From NCBI GenBank assembly GCA_903930255.1, contig CAIYYA010000191.1, forward strand, positions 1 through 63,602: a DNA stretch of 63,602 bases. Direction: 5' to 3'. The translations under genes were made by a program, and so were the position numbers. The notes beneath the pieces were generated by a model. It was not told the origin of the DNA. It did no database searches and worked only from the letters and a program-made list of their open reading frames with translations. Below are positions 1-8,944 of this stretch, in pieces (positions within the stretch are counted from its first letter, which is position 1; the number at the start of each line of letters is the position of its first letter). This stretch comes from an uncultured beta proteobacterium. Its GTDB lineage: Bacteria; Pseudomonadota; Gammaproteobacteria; Burkholderiales; Burkholderiaceae_C.

Positions 1-1238
1 AAAAAGTTATATGGATTTAAAACATCATTTGATTCGACATTTTCATACTCATTTGAATAGCGTATAACCAATTGTTTACACCATTTTAAATAGGCTGAGT
101 GCTCCAAATTATTGTTTGATTTATGAATATTCAAAAATTGATCAAAAAATGTTTCTGCTGTTGACAGCATTTTCATATTCAGGTGAAGTGTCGGTTTGTT
201 CAGCTCTGCTGAATCAACATCCACCATGCTGATGTATGCATTTTTGGCAAAACTTTGCCAGTTATAGCTAATCTGTCTAATGTTTAAACGACAACCGATA
301 ACCAACAAAAAATCAGCGTTCTGCACCACAAAGTTTCCTACCCTGTCGCCAACGGTGCCAGGGTGCCCTGAATAATTGGGGTGGTTTGTAGGCACCAAGT
401 CCAGAGCGTTCCAGCCAGTAACGACCGGAATCTGCACACTTTTAAGAAATCTGGCAAGACCGGCTCTGGCTTTTGAAGAGTTAACACCAGTCCCAACCAA
501 CACAACAGGTCTTTTTGCTGCGTTCAAACGTTGGCTAAGTTGACACAGTTGCGCTTGAAGAATCTCATCAGATTGAGCGCTCGTGCTGGTGAGTGCTAAG
601 CATGTATTCGGGTGGCATCCGCTGTCATTTATGAGCTTGCCTTTGAGATCAGAGTTGCGCTCGGAAACAGCCAGTTCATCCAGCTCTATTGGGTTAACCA
701 TACTCGCTTGGATGTCTATCGGAATATCCAACCACACAGGTCCAGGTCTGTCTGAGTGCATCAAATAGAGCGCCCGCTCAAGTGCCACCACTCCTTCGCT
801 AGCAGACCTGATAGTACTCACATATTTGACGATGCTTTTGACGATAGTGACAATTGGAGCTTCTTGATCTCCCAATTGTCTAAGTGCCAGTTCTGGGTAG
901 CTACTGGTGCATGTTGCAAGCTTGACCTGGCCAGATACAACCAACATCGGCACGGAGTCAACGAATGCACCGAACACACCGACCAGCGCATTGATGCCGC
1001 CTGGTCCTGTCGTGACATTGAGAACACAGGGCTCACCTGAAAGACGGGTAAACCCCTCGGCAGCGATAGCCGCTGCTTGCTCATGGTGAAAGCAAGTAAC
1101 CTGCATTTGACGGTTTCTTGCAAGTGCATCATTTAGATGCATAGCGCCGCCACCGGTGACAAGAAAGACGTGGTTCATCCCGGCCTGCAGAAGTCTGTTG
1201 GTCAAATAGTCAGCAAAACGAATAGATTTTTGCATCAT
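1..1238 (-). CDS. ThDP-dependent acetolactate synthase-like enzyme (3' end outside window)
   Basis: The minus-strand frame is open from ATG ATG at 1238/1235 to the left edge, giving about 412 residues without a stop. The N-terminus reads MMQKSIRFADYLTNRLL and is followed by a ThDP-enzyme Pyr domain. The Glu of FHHEQAA (about residue 53) should be the cofactor-activating Glu, and the TTGPGGINA loop is present. A central domain follows (RPVVLVGTGVNSSKA, then FLLVIGCRLNIRQISYNW). The C-terminal PP domain with the GDG...N metal motif lies outside the window. This is the acetolactate synthase/pyruvate oxidase fold. Beside glycosyltransferases and flagellin it is unlikely to be the housekeeping IlvB. 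By analogy with YerE-type enzymes it could add a two-carbon branch to a nucleotide sugar, which is inference. No clear Shine-Dalgarno was seen, and the DNA is A+T-rich. Confidence 0.85.
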   Translation of the reverse strand, partial: MMQKSIRFADYLTNRLLQAGMNHVFLVTGGGAMHLNDALARNRQMQVTCFHHEQAAAIAAEGFTRLSGEPCVLNVTTGPGGINALVGVFGAFVDSVPMLVVSGQVKLATCTSSYPELALRQLGDQEAPIVTIVKSIVKYVSTIRSASEGVVALERALYLMHSDRPGPVWLDIPIDIQASMVNPIELDELAVSERNSDLKGKLINDSGCHPNTCLALTSTSAQSDEILQAQLCQLSQRLNAAKRPVVLVGTGVNSSKARAGLARFLKSVQIPVVTGWNALDLVPTNHPNYSGHPGTVGDRVGNFVVQNADFLLVIGCRLNIRQISYNWQSFAKNAYISMVDVDSAELNKPTLHLNMKMLSTAETFFDQFLNIHKSNNNLEHSAYLKWCKQLVIRYSNEYENVESNDVLNPYNF

Positions 1239-1328
1239 GAATAACTTGATCGAAATAGTTTGTTCTGCTCGTCAAATTAAAATAATCTGAATATATAACC
1301 ATCTTAGCCGAATATAAACTCTATAAAA

Positions 1329-2600
1329 TTATGAATTTTTCCAGATTGTTTGTGTCATTTCAATAAAATCGTGAAGTTCAGCTTTAAATTCATCGAGAGA
1401 TGATTGAAGCGTCAAAGGCTCCGGAAAATCAACCATGATTCCATTGTTGTCAATGTATTTAACATCACACCCACACAGCATTGCCTCGTGACCAATTGCA
1501 CTGATAAGATCATAAGTGTAAAGCGTCTTCAAACTTCGCATGAATTGTGCAACGGCATGGCGTGTAGCCGGAAAATTTCTTGTAATATAAATACTGTCAG
1601 CCGGGTGTTTACCTAGGTCTTTCTCTTTGCCAACATAGACTGCAGTCAAGGTTTTGGGAGTGTTATCACTATAAAAATAGTGTTCGACAGGCGGCACCAT
1701 CATGATGGCTCCTTTTGCATGCATTGCAAATGTGCCGCTATAGGCCACTAACAATTCGCTTTCATCATATTCTTTTGTACCACCAATTTTTCCAGGTGAA
1801 TTAAGTATGTATCGAACTATTCTTTTGGCTTTTAGTGGATTCCCTGTTACAACCTCAGGATAGATCACAATATCATCATCAAAACTTCCGATTGAATCCG
1901 CTTGCAACCCTGCAACCACGATTGCATCGTATCCTGAACAAACTAACCATTTTTGCAAATCATATAAAACTCGAATACCTGAACTATTATGTCGATATGT
2001 TGGCGCCAAAATGACATACCGACGACCTTTACACTGAGGAGCGCGAATATAGTCGAGATTGGCTGTCAGGCTGAGTCGAGGTTCTGGCCAGGGCGGAGGG
2101 ATTAACAAGCGGTGACTCTCAGCCTCTCCAGCCAGTTTCTCAGATAATGCAGCCTGATCTTCTAATTTTTTTAGATACCCACTTAACAAGTTCTCTGCTT
2201 CAGAGGCACGAAGTCCAAACTTGGTACCCCACTCCAGCGCAGACGCAACTGTCTCAGTTGCACCTATTTGCATTAACGCTGTAATATATGAAATCCAATA
2301 TTTTTCTATTTGTGGATTCTCTTGAATTGACACTTCAAAAAAAGGCAAGGCATCTTCAGCTTTTTTTTCCTGAATAACTAGAAGTCCCAAATTGTGATTC
2401 GCTTCAGCATGCCTAGGCTGAAGTTTAATAATTTCAACATACAAGTGAAGCGCAGCTAAATTAAGCTCATTATTTTTATTTAGCTCAGCCATTCTCATCA
2501 TGGCATCAACGATGACATCAACAGATCCGTCTACAGAGACTATTTTTGAGTTATTCATATCATTAGTATATTTTGTAATATATAAGTAGTCAATTGACAT
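1329..2600 (-). CDS. TPR-repeat protein with C-terminal glycosyltransferase-like domain
   Basis: About 423 residues from ATG at 2600. In-frame alternatives are TTG 2606 and ATG 2558, and none has a good ribosome site. Residues about 30-150 form TPR-like helices (for example AEANHNLGLLVIQEKKAEDA). From about residue 185 there is a GT-B-like domain (YVILAPTYRHNSSGIRVL, DIVIYPEVV, RIVRYILN, TLYTYDLISAIGHEAMLCGC). This C-terminal domain resembles the N-terminal domain of the next gene upstream (2616-6242), including the YPE, VRYILN and E-LCGC positions. It probably transfers or helps transfer sugar to flagellin or a surface glycan, and TPRs often bind the acceptor protein. The substrate is unknown. 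It starts 15 bp after the stop of the upstream glycosyltransferase, so the two are probably co-transcribed. Confidence 0.8.
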   Translation of the reverse strand: MSIDYLYITKYTNDMNNSKIVSVDGSVDVIVDAMMRMAELNKNNELNLAALHLYVEIIKLQPRHAEANHNLGLLVIQEKKAEDALPFFEVSIQENPQIEKYWISYITALMQIGATETVASALEWGTKFGLRASEAENLLSGYLKKLEDQAALSEKLAGEAESHRLLIPPPWPEPRLSLTANLDYIRAPQCKGRRYVILAPTYRHNSSGIRVLYDLQKWLVCSGYDAIVVAGLQADSIGSFDDDIVIYPEVVTGNPLKAKRIVRYILNSPGKIGGTKEYDESELLVAYSGTFAMHAKGAIMMVPPVEHYFYSDNTPKTLTAVYVGKEKDLGKHPADSIYITRNFPATRHAVAQFMRSLKTLYTYDLISAIGHEAMLCGCDVKYIDNNGIMVDFPEPLTLQSSLDEFKAELHDFIEMTQTIWKNS

Positions 2601-2615
2601 TGACAATGAAATTTA

Positions 2616-5600
2616 TTAGTCAAATATGGCTTTTTTCCACAATGAGGTTTTTTCTTCAAGCGTGTATCTTGATTTTACCCAGTTGTAAATTAAATCAGAT
2701 TGGTGCGCTCTAAAGTCATGATCAAAAAGCCTTCTTATTTCTGTCAGCCATGCATCCTTATCATCTTTGACTCGCAAAACTGGCGCTTCATCGGTTTGAT
2801 AGGGGTACACATCAGAGCAAACCACCGGCCAACCCATCGCGCCATATTCAAGCAATCGTAAATTACTCTTGCATCGATTAAATATATTATCTTCCAAAGG
2901 TGCGATTGCAATATCAAGATCAAGCTCAGCTATTTTTTTCGGATATTCTGAAATACTCACGAAATGATGAAATTCTTTCAGGTAAGGTCTGATTCCATCG
3001 GTGCACATACCCATAAATACCCAATCGACTTCAGCTGCCAATTCACTGACAACAGCGCTGATGAGCTCAAGATCCCCTTGATGCTGCCCGGCCCCCACCC
3101 AGCCAATGCGAAGCCTGCTGCGCTGCTTGGGTTTGTTGCGTAGACCTTGCCACTGATAGGCCAGCATGTTGGGAACAATATGAACGTCATCCACATATTT
3201 TCGATAGTGATCAGCCAAGGTTTGTGTCGTCACAATCAGCCTATCTGACTTGATGAGTGCTTGCATCATTCGCTGGTGCCCTTCCCGAGATTGAAACTCA
3301 CGGTTGGGGTGTTTTTCTGGAACTTCGCCAAACAAGTCATCGACCATTTGAACGATGCGCAAATTCGGTGCTGCTTTTTTGTAATATTCGATTTGGCGCA
3401 ATTGACCATCGTCAACAGAATGCTGCAGTATCAGGCAGTCTGGAGCGGCTCGAACCACATCTAGTGGGCTGAGTATTCTGTGAGCGCGAGACGGCAGAGG
3501 CAACACGACACAACTTTGCACGAGTCCTGCATCTTGCAATGCGTTGAGTGGTTCGACCACACGATATTGACCTGCGCCGCTGAAGAGTGCTACGGCCATG
3601 GTTCTGGGTCTGTCATGGCGCCTGGGTTGCCAATCAACCACAATATCTGCCTCAATATCAAACGGTATGGCAAATGAAAGGTGACGGTTGTAGTTTGGAT
3701 CTTTGGCGAGCTGTGGCGCCCAACGTTCGAGCAAGCTTTCACGTTCCTGAATTTCGCGCTGAGCTAGAGCCAGTTGTTGCCGAATATCGCGCCTCAGTGA
3801 CTCGAATGTTTTCCCACCATGGTGCATCACACCAGCGAGTGGTGTCCAAACATGACGTCGTCCCAATTGGGACAAACGCAGGCAAAAATCTAAAACTGTG
3901 AAATAAAGCCCGAAAGTTTGCGAGTCAAATCCATTGACACGAACCCAGTCTGATTTGCGTAGCACAAAGAAATGCCCCGCCACAGCACTGACGTCCTGCG
4001 CCAATTGCAAACGCGAGTACACCCCAATTTCATCCAGTCGTTGCTCCTCACCCACATAAGCAGCCATCACGCCGCAAATGCCCAAAAACATCGGGCCACC
4101 AACCAGCTTGGGATCTTTATCTCGTGAAGCCACCAGTCTTGGTGCTACACAAGCCACATCAGATTGTGCAAAATAGCTCAGCAGTAGCTTGAGCCAATCA
4201 GCGTGCACGGGCTCCGTATCGTCATCTGCAATCAAAACAAAATCACCTTGCGCAAATTCAATGCCCTTATTCAAAGCAGCGCCATGGTTGTATTGAGCCT
4301 GCTCAAATTCAATGATTTGAATCTGCAGTGCTGGAAAGTCATCGCATACAAATGAAACCTCAGCCGCCTGCACTGGCTGGCAAACAAGCACAATATCGAC
4401 CAAACTTGGTTCAGGATAGCGCTTCAGTGCAAGCAGAAAACTGCGCAAATAACCTGTCTGCAAGCCTGTGGCCATGACAAGGCTAACACGCGTTTGCTCT
4501 GGCGCAACATATTCAACAAGCCACGTGCCAAACCAGTCCAGTGGCCTGAGTGCTTTGATTTCTGCATGCTTGGATATCGCTTTGCGAGCCGCTTCAAACT
4601 CTTGATTTTCTAAAACGCCAGATGAAATGGCTGGCGCATGAAATAAAACTGAGTCAACATGACCAATCGATTTCTTCCCCTGAGTGGCAAGAAGTTCGAG
4701 AGCGTAGCCATAGATGCCACCATCAAAAAGTGGCAACCCTGACTGAACCCAAGCATCGACCGAAACCAGTACGGCGCTGCCCAAATAATTGGTACAGCGC
4801 AATAGCTCAATATTGGCATCTGACTTAAAGAGAGGAAAGGCATGTTTGCCTTGTGCTTGGAGCACGTCCTCATCTGAATAAATCAGCATGCAGTCCGGCC
4901 TGTCTGTTGCAGCCCAAGAAAACTCAATGAGGGCGTGTGGCGCCAGCACAGTACCCGCAAGAACCAGCAAAACCCAATCAACAGCCAGTTCGTTGAGCTG
5001 GCTGATGCCTAAGCCATTTTCGGAAATCTGAATCCAGCGGATAGCCCCCGCATCCACGAATACACCGGGGATCGGATCGTGCGAGACAATGATGACCTCT
5101 GCAGGCTGACCAAGGCATGTCGCTAAACTGTCAATCGTGTCTGCCAATGCATCCAGGCTTGATGCACGCTGGTCAATCAACACTTTGAGTTGAGGCAATT
5201 CACCGTTGACCAACATTTCCGCATAAATTTGCGCATCAATTTCACGCAAACTGCTGCGCTCTGTCCATTGACTGTATTGCTGGTTGAGTTTGAACCATTT
5301 GTTGCGATCTGCCCTTGCGGCTAGATCCTTGCCTTCAGTGTAGATTCCAGGCAACGTGTCAACGGTTGCTTGCGGCCAGGCCAAATCTAATGTAAGCGTG
5401 TTCGCTGCCGCTTGCGTTGTGGCAATAAACGCAGCCAATTGTTCCTGCCATTGAGCAACGGACTCTAGGTATTGATTCCTAAACTGAAGAACGGTCGTGT
5501 TAGCACAGGCAAACTCCTCTGCACCCATGCCCCAAGCGAGTCCCGCATCACCATAAAAACCGATATCAGAATGCTGATCGGTCAAACACTGCGGGTTAGT

Positions 5601-6242
5601 CACGCAAACAACTGGGCAGCCACACAATCGAGCCTCGATCGCTATGAGCGCCCAGTCATAGACATAGAGCACCTTGGCGCGTTGCAACAAACAAATGGTT
5701 TCTTGTTCATTTTTTAGTTTTTCGTCTGAAAGTTCAACCGCATCTGGATGGCATTTCAGGGGGTCGCCCTTGAATCTGCCCAAATAAAACAATGCCACAG
5801 TCCTAGCTGAATCTTGTTCTGGCACAGGGTAATTGTTGGCATCGACAACCGGCAAAAACAAAGGTGCCGAAGCACCCCAAAATCCCCTTTGCCGTTCATA
5901 AACCAACTCATTTTCAGCAACTAGATTTTTGATTTTTTGATGCTGAATTTGGTTCAGAATGTAGCGTACCGGGACGCCCAATTTAAGCGTATCTGAAGTC
6001 ATCCATTCGGGATAGACCACAATGGGTTTTCGGTTGGCCTTGTAATGAGCGACCTTCACTTGCACATTTAGAGGCGGGGTCCACAAGCCACCATGAATGG
6101 ACGGCGACTCAACATAAGCTTCGAAGCCAGACAGATTAAGCAGATGACAAAGCTGATGTAAAAACTGCGCGCCGGACAACGTTTGCGCATAATCAGGCGC
6201 AACGATGTAATAAGGCTGCGGTTCGTAATGAAATTGCGACAT
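2616..6242 (-). CDS. Giant multi-domain glycosyltransferase
   Basis: 1208 residues from ATG at 6242. Four segments are visible. Residues about 1-290 are a GT-B-like domain (YYIVAPDYAQTLSGAQFL, IVVYPEWM, VRYILNQ, YVYDWALIAIEARLCGC). Residues about 310-580 look like a degenerate GT2 domain with YSDED. Residues about 585-850 are a better GT2 domain with DDDTEP as the metal-binding acidic motif and GHFFVLRKSDW-VNGFDS. From about residue 880 to the end there is a GT4/GT1-like domain (RLRIGWVGAGQHQGDL, AIAPLEDNIFNRCKSNLRLLEYGAMG). Such fusions build short glycans on flagellin or polysaccharide. The gene lies 92 bp downstream of a flagellin gene on the same strand with no clear terminator between, so it may be read from the flagellin side. 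Flagellin as the substrate is inference. Confidence 0.87.
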   Translation of the reverse strand: MSQFHYEPQPYYIVAPDYAQTLSGAQFLHQLCHLLNLSGFEAYVESPSIHGGLWTPPLNVQVKVAHYKANRKPIVVYPEWMTSDTLKLGVPVRYILNQIQHQKIKNLVAENELVYERQRGFWGASAPLFLPVVDANNYPVPEQDSARTVALFYLGRFKGDPLKCHPDAVELSDEKLKNEQETICLLQRAKVLYVYDWALIAIEARLCGCPVVCVTNPQCLTDQHSDIGFYGDAGLAWGMGAEEFACANTTVLQFRNQYLESVAQWQEQLAAFIATTQAAANTLTLDLAWPQATVDTLPGIYTEGKDLAARADRNKWFKLNQQYSQWTERSSLREIDAQIYAEMLVNGELPQLKVLIDQRASSLDALADTIDSLATCLGQPAEVIIVSHDPIPGVFVDAGAIRWIQISENGLGISQLNELAVDWVLLVLAGTVLAPHALIEFSWAATDRPDCMLIYSDEDVLQAQGKHAFPLFKSDANIELLRCTNYLGSAVLVSVDAWVQSGLPLFDGGIYGYALELLATQGKKSIGHVDSVLFHAPAISSGVLENQEFEAARKAISKHAEIKALRPLDWFGTWLVEYVAPEQTRVSLVMATGLQTGYLRSFLLALKRYPEPSLVDIVLVCQPVQAAEVSFVCDDFPALQIQIIEFEQAQYNHGAALNKGIEFAQGDFVLIADDDTEPVHADWLKLLLSYFAQSDVACVAPRLVASRDKDPKLVGGPMFLGICGVMAAYVGEEQRLDEIGVYSRLQLAQDVSAVAGHFFVLRKSDWVRVNGFDSQTFGLYFTVLDFCLRLSQLGRRHVWTPLAGVMHHGGKTFESLRRDIRQQLALAQREIQERESLLERWAPQLAKDPNYNRHLSFAIPFDIEADIVVDWQPRRHDRPRTMAVALFSGAGQYRVVEPLNALQDAGLVQSCVVLPLPSRAHRILSPLDVVRAAPDCLILQHSVDDGQLRQIEYYKKAAPNLRIVQMVDDLFGEVPEKHPNREFQSREGHQRMMQALIKSDRLIVTTQTLADHYRKYVDDVHIVPNMLAYQWQGLRNKPKQRSRLRIGWVGAGQHQGDLELISAVVSELAAEVDWVFMGMCTDGIRPYLKEFHHFVSISEYPKKIAELDLDIAIAPLEDNIFNRCKSNLRLLEYGAMGWPVVCSDVYPYQTDEAPVLRVKDDKDAWLTEIRRLFDHDFRAHQSDLIYNWVKSRYTLEEKTSLWKKAIFD

Positions 6243-6334
6243 ACAAAAAGCCCGACTTGAAAAAAATAATCACGCCTATTCGAAATTGTCACCAAGTCGC
6301 TGCGGCATTCTTGCAGCGATTGACATCGCGGCGA

Positions 6335-7174
6335 TTATTGCAGCAGTTTCAGCACATTTTGCGGCAACTGGTTAGCTTGGGCAATCATAGCGGTACCAGC
6401 CTGCTGCAAGATTTGAGCTCGACTCAGATTGGATGTTTCAGAGGCAAAGTCTGCATCCATGATGCGTCCACGAGCTGCAGCCTGATTTTCAACCGCAGTT
6501 TTCAAGAACGAAATCGTCGACTCAAAGCGGCTTTGCACAGCACCCAAGGTCGCACGTGTTGAGTTAATCGCGGCCAAGGCGCTGTCAATCGCAGTCAAAT
6601 TGACAGCGTTGGCAGAATTAATTATGCTCAAACCACTGCCGGCGCCACCCGTCATTGCAGCTATCGCTGCCGCAGTGCTGATATTCATATTTGCGGCATT
6701 GATCGAAATGGTCTGTCCACTGTTGGCACCCACCTGGAATTCAAGGTTTCCAGAATTGGTAAACAGTGAAGTGCCGTTGAACTGAACGGATGACAGTGTG
6801 CGAGTCAACTCTGCGCGTAGTTGGGTATATTCCTCATTGATCGCTGAAATATCACCCGACTGATTGGTTGAATTGATGGATTGAACCGCCAACTCACGCA
6901 TGCGCTGCAACATATCGGAAATTGAACTTAAACCGCCCTCAGCCACTTGTGCCAGAGAAATACCATCATTGGCATTGCGAATTGCCACGTTCATGCCACG
7001 CACTTGTGTGTTCATGCGCTCTGCAATGGCCAAACCAGCCGCATCGTCCTTCGCGCTATTGACGCGCAAGCCCGATGACAAACGCTGCAAAGACGTTGAC
7101 ATTGACTCTTGCGTGATCGACGCATTGCGCTGCGCATTGAGCGACATGGTGTTGGTGTTAATCGTCAGGGACAT
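6335..7174 (-). CDS. fliC: Flagellin (copy 1)
   Basis: 279 residues. The N-terminal D0/D1 helices (SLNAQRNASITQESMSTSLQ, LSSGLRVNSAKDDAAGLAIA) and the C-terminal D1/D0 helices (FASETSNLSRAQILQQAGTA, then ANQLPQNVLKLLQ) are intact. The middle is short, with no large D2/D3 domain. Polymerised outside the cell by the FliD cap, it forms the filament. ATG at 7174 is preceded by AAGGAG at 8 nt spacing. It closely resembles the flagellin at 8945-9787, mostly differing in the central region rich in Ala, Ser and Thr, where O-glycans usually attach. It lies downstream of fliD beyond a terminator-like hairpin, so it probably has its own promoter, but only a weak sigma-28-like match was found upstream. 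Confidence 0.97.
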   Translation of the reverse strand: MSLTINTNTMSLNAQRNASITQESMSTSLQRLSSGLRVNSAKDDAAGLAIAERMNTQVRGMNVAIRNANDGISLAQVAEGGLSSISDMLQRMRELAVQSINSTNQSGDISAINEEYTQLRAELTRTLSSVQFNGTSLFTNSGNLEFQVGANSGQTISINAANMNISTAAAIAAMTGGAGSGLSIINSANAVNLTAIDSALAAINSTRATLGAVQSRFESTISFLKTAVENQAAARGRIMDADFASETSNLSRAQILQQAGTAMIAQANQLPQNVLKLLQ

Positions 7175-7294
7175 GGTGGTTCTCCTTCAATAAATCAGTG
7201 ACTAAAAAAAACGACTCACACGGTTTGCTACGAAGCTTCTCGGTGATCGTTTCATCCGGGTGTTGGAGAGATTGTTGACCGGATGGAAAAAAGC

Positions 7295-7317
7295 AAAACC
7301 CCGATAAACGGGGTTTT
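7295..7317. terminator. Bidirectional intrinsic terminator between fliD and flagellin copy 1
   Basis: AAAACCCCG, loop ATAAA, CGGGGTTTT forms a 9-bp stem. On the plus strand a run of seven T follows. On the minus strand TTTTGCTTTTTT follows, 44 nt after the fliD stop. It probably ends fliD transcripts. Confidence 0.75.
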
Positions 7318-7360
7318 TTTCTCTTTATTCACTGCCTTACAAAGGCATCTTCAATGCTTG

Positions 7361-8815
7361 TCATCCCGATTTATTCCACTGAGCGATCTGCGATGACATG
7401 AAACTGCCTATGCCATTAATAGAGCTAAGACTGCTGTCCAATCGGCCATATTGGGCATATAGACGCGCCTCAGTTCGGGTCACGCGTGCGGTCATGGTGT
7501 CGATTTCTTTCGAGTTTCTGCTAATGGCCGCTTGGAGCGCCGTATTCCGCCCCGTTACATTACCGTCGATATTGTTGAGGCCCCGCGCAAAATCACGCAA
7601 ACGGCGCGCTACGCCATCGGTGGAAGACGTTCCAGTTGACGTGGCCAAGAAGGCTTGCACATTGGCAACATCTTGTAGCGCACTGTCAAGTTTAGTTGTG
7701 TTGCTCAGCAAGGTACCGTCACGCTGTGTTTGCAGCCCCATATCGCTGAGGCGACTAATGGTGCTGGCAGCTGGACCCGTCGCCGAAACCATGTCACGCA
7801 ACATTTTTTCGATACCCAAAGACGTGTTGTCGCCTAACAAGGGGCCTCCCGTCTTTGACGCCGGGTCATACAACATAAACCCAGCCAACTTGGTGCGTAT
7901 GTCGTTATAGGCTGTGCGGAATGACTCCAGCTTGGTTTTAATAAATTCTTTGTCAACACCCACGGTGACCTGTGCGGCTGTTGATGTTGTTGCTTGCAAA
8001 TTCAAGGTGATTCCAGGCACCGCATCGCTCACGGTATTCGATGCTGAAGAGATGGCGATGCCATCAATGGTTAACGCTGAATTCTGTGCAGTTTGTGTTC
8101 GCGTCATACCGTACATCGTGGCAGGGAAACCACCAACACTGTAGGCATAAGCACCTACCCCAGTTGTGCCATCGGTAATTTGCGTGCTGCTACCATCAAA
8201 GGCGTCTATCTTGAATCCATTGGCATCACCCGTCGTGTTGCCGCGGATCAACAAACGATCAAGTCCACCACTGGTGACGACTACAGCGGAAACCCCAGCT
8301 GCTGCTGTGTTAATTTTGCTTGCAACTTCGGTCAGTGTATCGGTCGCAGCAATCGAGACACTGAAAGTTGCGTTACTACCGCCGTCGTTATTGCTGCCGT
8401 CAAAACTGACCCCAGTCCACTGACCAGCCTGAATATCCAGCCGCCCCGCAGCACCAATGGCAGCGCCAGCCACAACCGAATTGGATTTAAGAGACTGAAC
8501 TTGCGCCAAAGCAGTGACTTGCACGGCAAAAGAGCTGGCCAGCGCTGTTGAGGTTGCGCTCCCCGTAATCGCCGTGGTATTGTTCGAAGTGAACGTGCGC
8601 GCTTTCCAGGTGGTTGAATCTGTTAACGCCGTTGCAGCGTCATCCAGCGTCGCCAACGACGACTTAATCTGCCCGTAGGCTGACAGCTTGGTTTGCAAGG
8701 CTGTGCCCTTGGTTTGCAATTTGGTTACGGGCAGGCGCTCCAGCGCAACCAATTGTGTCACGATCGACTTCACGTCGAGACCACTGCCAATACCCGGTGA
8801 TGAGAGCGTCGCCAT
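7361..8815 (-). CDS. fliD: Flagellar filament cap protein FliD (hook-associated protein 2)
   Basis: 484 residues from ATG at 8815, which has GGAG 6 nt upstream. An in-frame TTG 15 nt further up overlaps that ribosome site and is rejected. FliD_N is at the start (SSPGIGSGLDVKSIVTQLVA), followed by a Ser/Thr/Ala-rich middle and the FliD_C domain. The C-terminus has the coiled-coil pattern of the leg region (RVTRTEARLYAQYGRLDSSL). FliD caps the filament tip and guides insertion of flagellin exported by the type III apparatus. The length is normal for the family. Its place between two flagellin genes on the same strand fits late (class 3) expression, although no clear sigma-28 site was found directly upstream. 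Confidence 0.96.
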   Translation of the reverse strand: MATLSSPGIGSGLDVKSIVTQLVALERLPVTKLQTKGTALQTKLSAYGQIKSSLATLDDAATALTDSTTWKARTFTSNNTTAITGSATSTALASSFAVQVTALAQVQSLKSNSVVAGAAIGAAGRLDIQAGQWTGVSFDGSNNDGGSNATFSVSIAATDTLTEVASKINTAAAGVSAVVVTSGGLDRLLIRGNTTGDANGFKIDAFDGSSTQITDGTTGVGAYAYSVGGFPATMYGMTRTQTAQNSALTIDGIAISSASNTVSDAVPGITLNLQATTSTAAQVTVGVDKEFIKTKLESFRTAYNDIRTKLAGFMLYDPASKTGGPLLGDNTSLGIEKMLRDMVSATGPAASTISRLSDMGLQTQRDGTLLSNTTKLDSALQDVANVQAFLATSTGTSSTDGVARRLRDFARGLNNIDGNVTGRNTALQAAISRNSKEIDTMTARVTRTEARLYAQYGRLDSSLSSINGIGSFMSSQIAQWNKSG

Positions 8816-8894
8816 ATCAACTCCTTCCAATTCAGTTCTTTTGTTTATACCCTTTTTGAGTCACTTCAAAAGCCTGATTAACGGCGTCTTCAGC

Positions 8895-8926
8895 AAAAAA
8901 GGCCCGAACTGTTGTTCGAGCCTTTG
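8895..8926 (-). terminator. Intrinsic terminator after flagellin copy 2
   Basis: On the minus strand AAAGGCTCGAAC, loop AACA, GTTCGGGCCTTTTTT forms a G+C-rich stem with one mismatch or wobble and a six-T tail, about 20 nt beyond the flagellin stop at 8945. It separates flagellin copy 2 from fliD. Confidence 0.85.
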
Positions 8927-8944
8927 CGTTGACGGTTAAACCGA

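Noticed and set aside
818-1132. 104-residue minus-strand open frame
   Set aside because: It overlaps the ThDP enzyme in another frame of the same strand; the ThDP frame has clear family motifs and is open to the edge.
7230-7285. Sigma-28-like sequence before flagellin copy 1 (TCAACAAT-N11-CCGGATGA on the minus strand)
   Set aside because: The spacing is right but only 4/8 and 5/8 positions match, so it is not called as a promoter.
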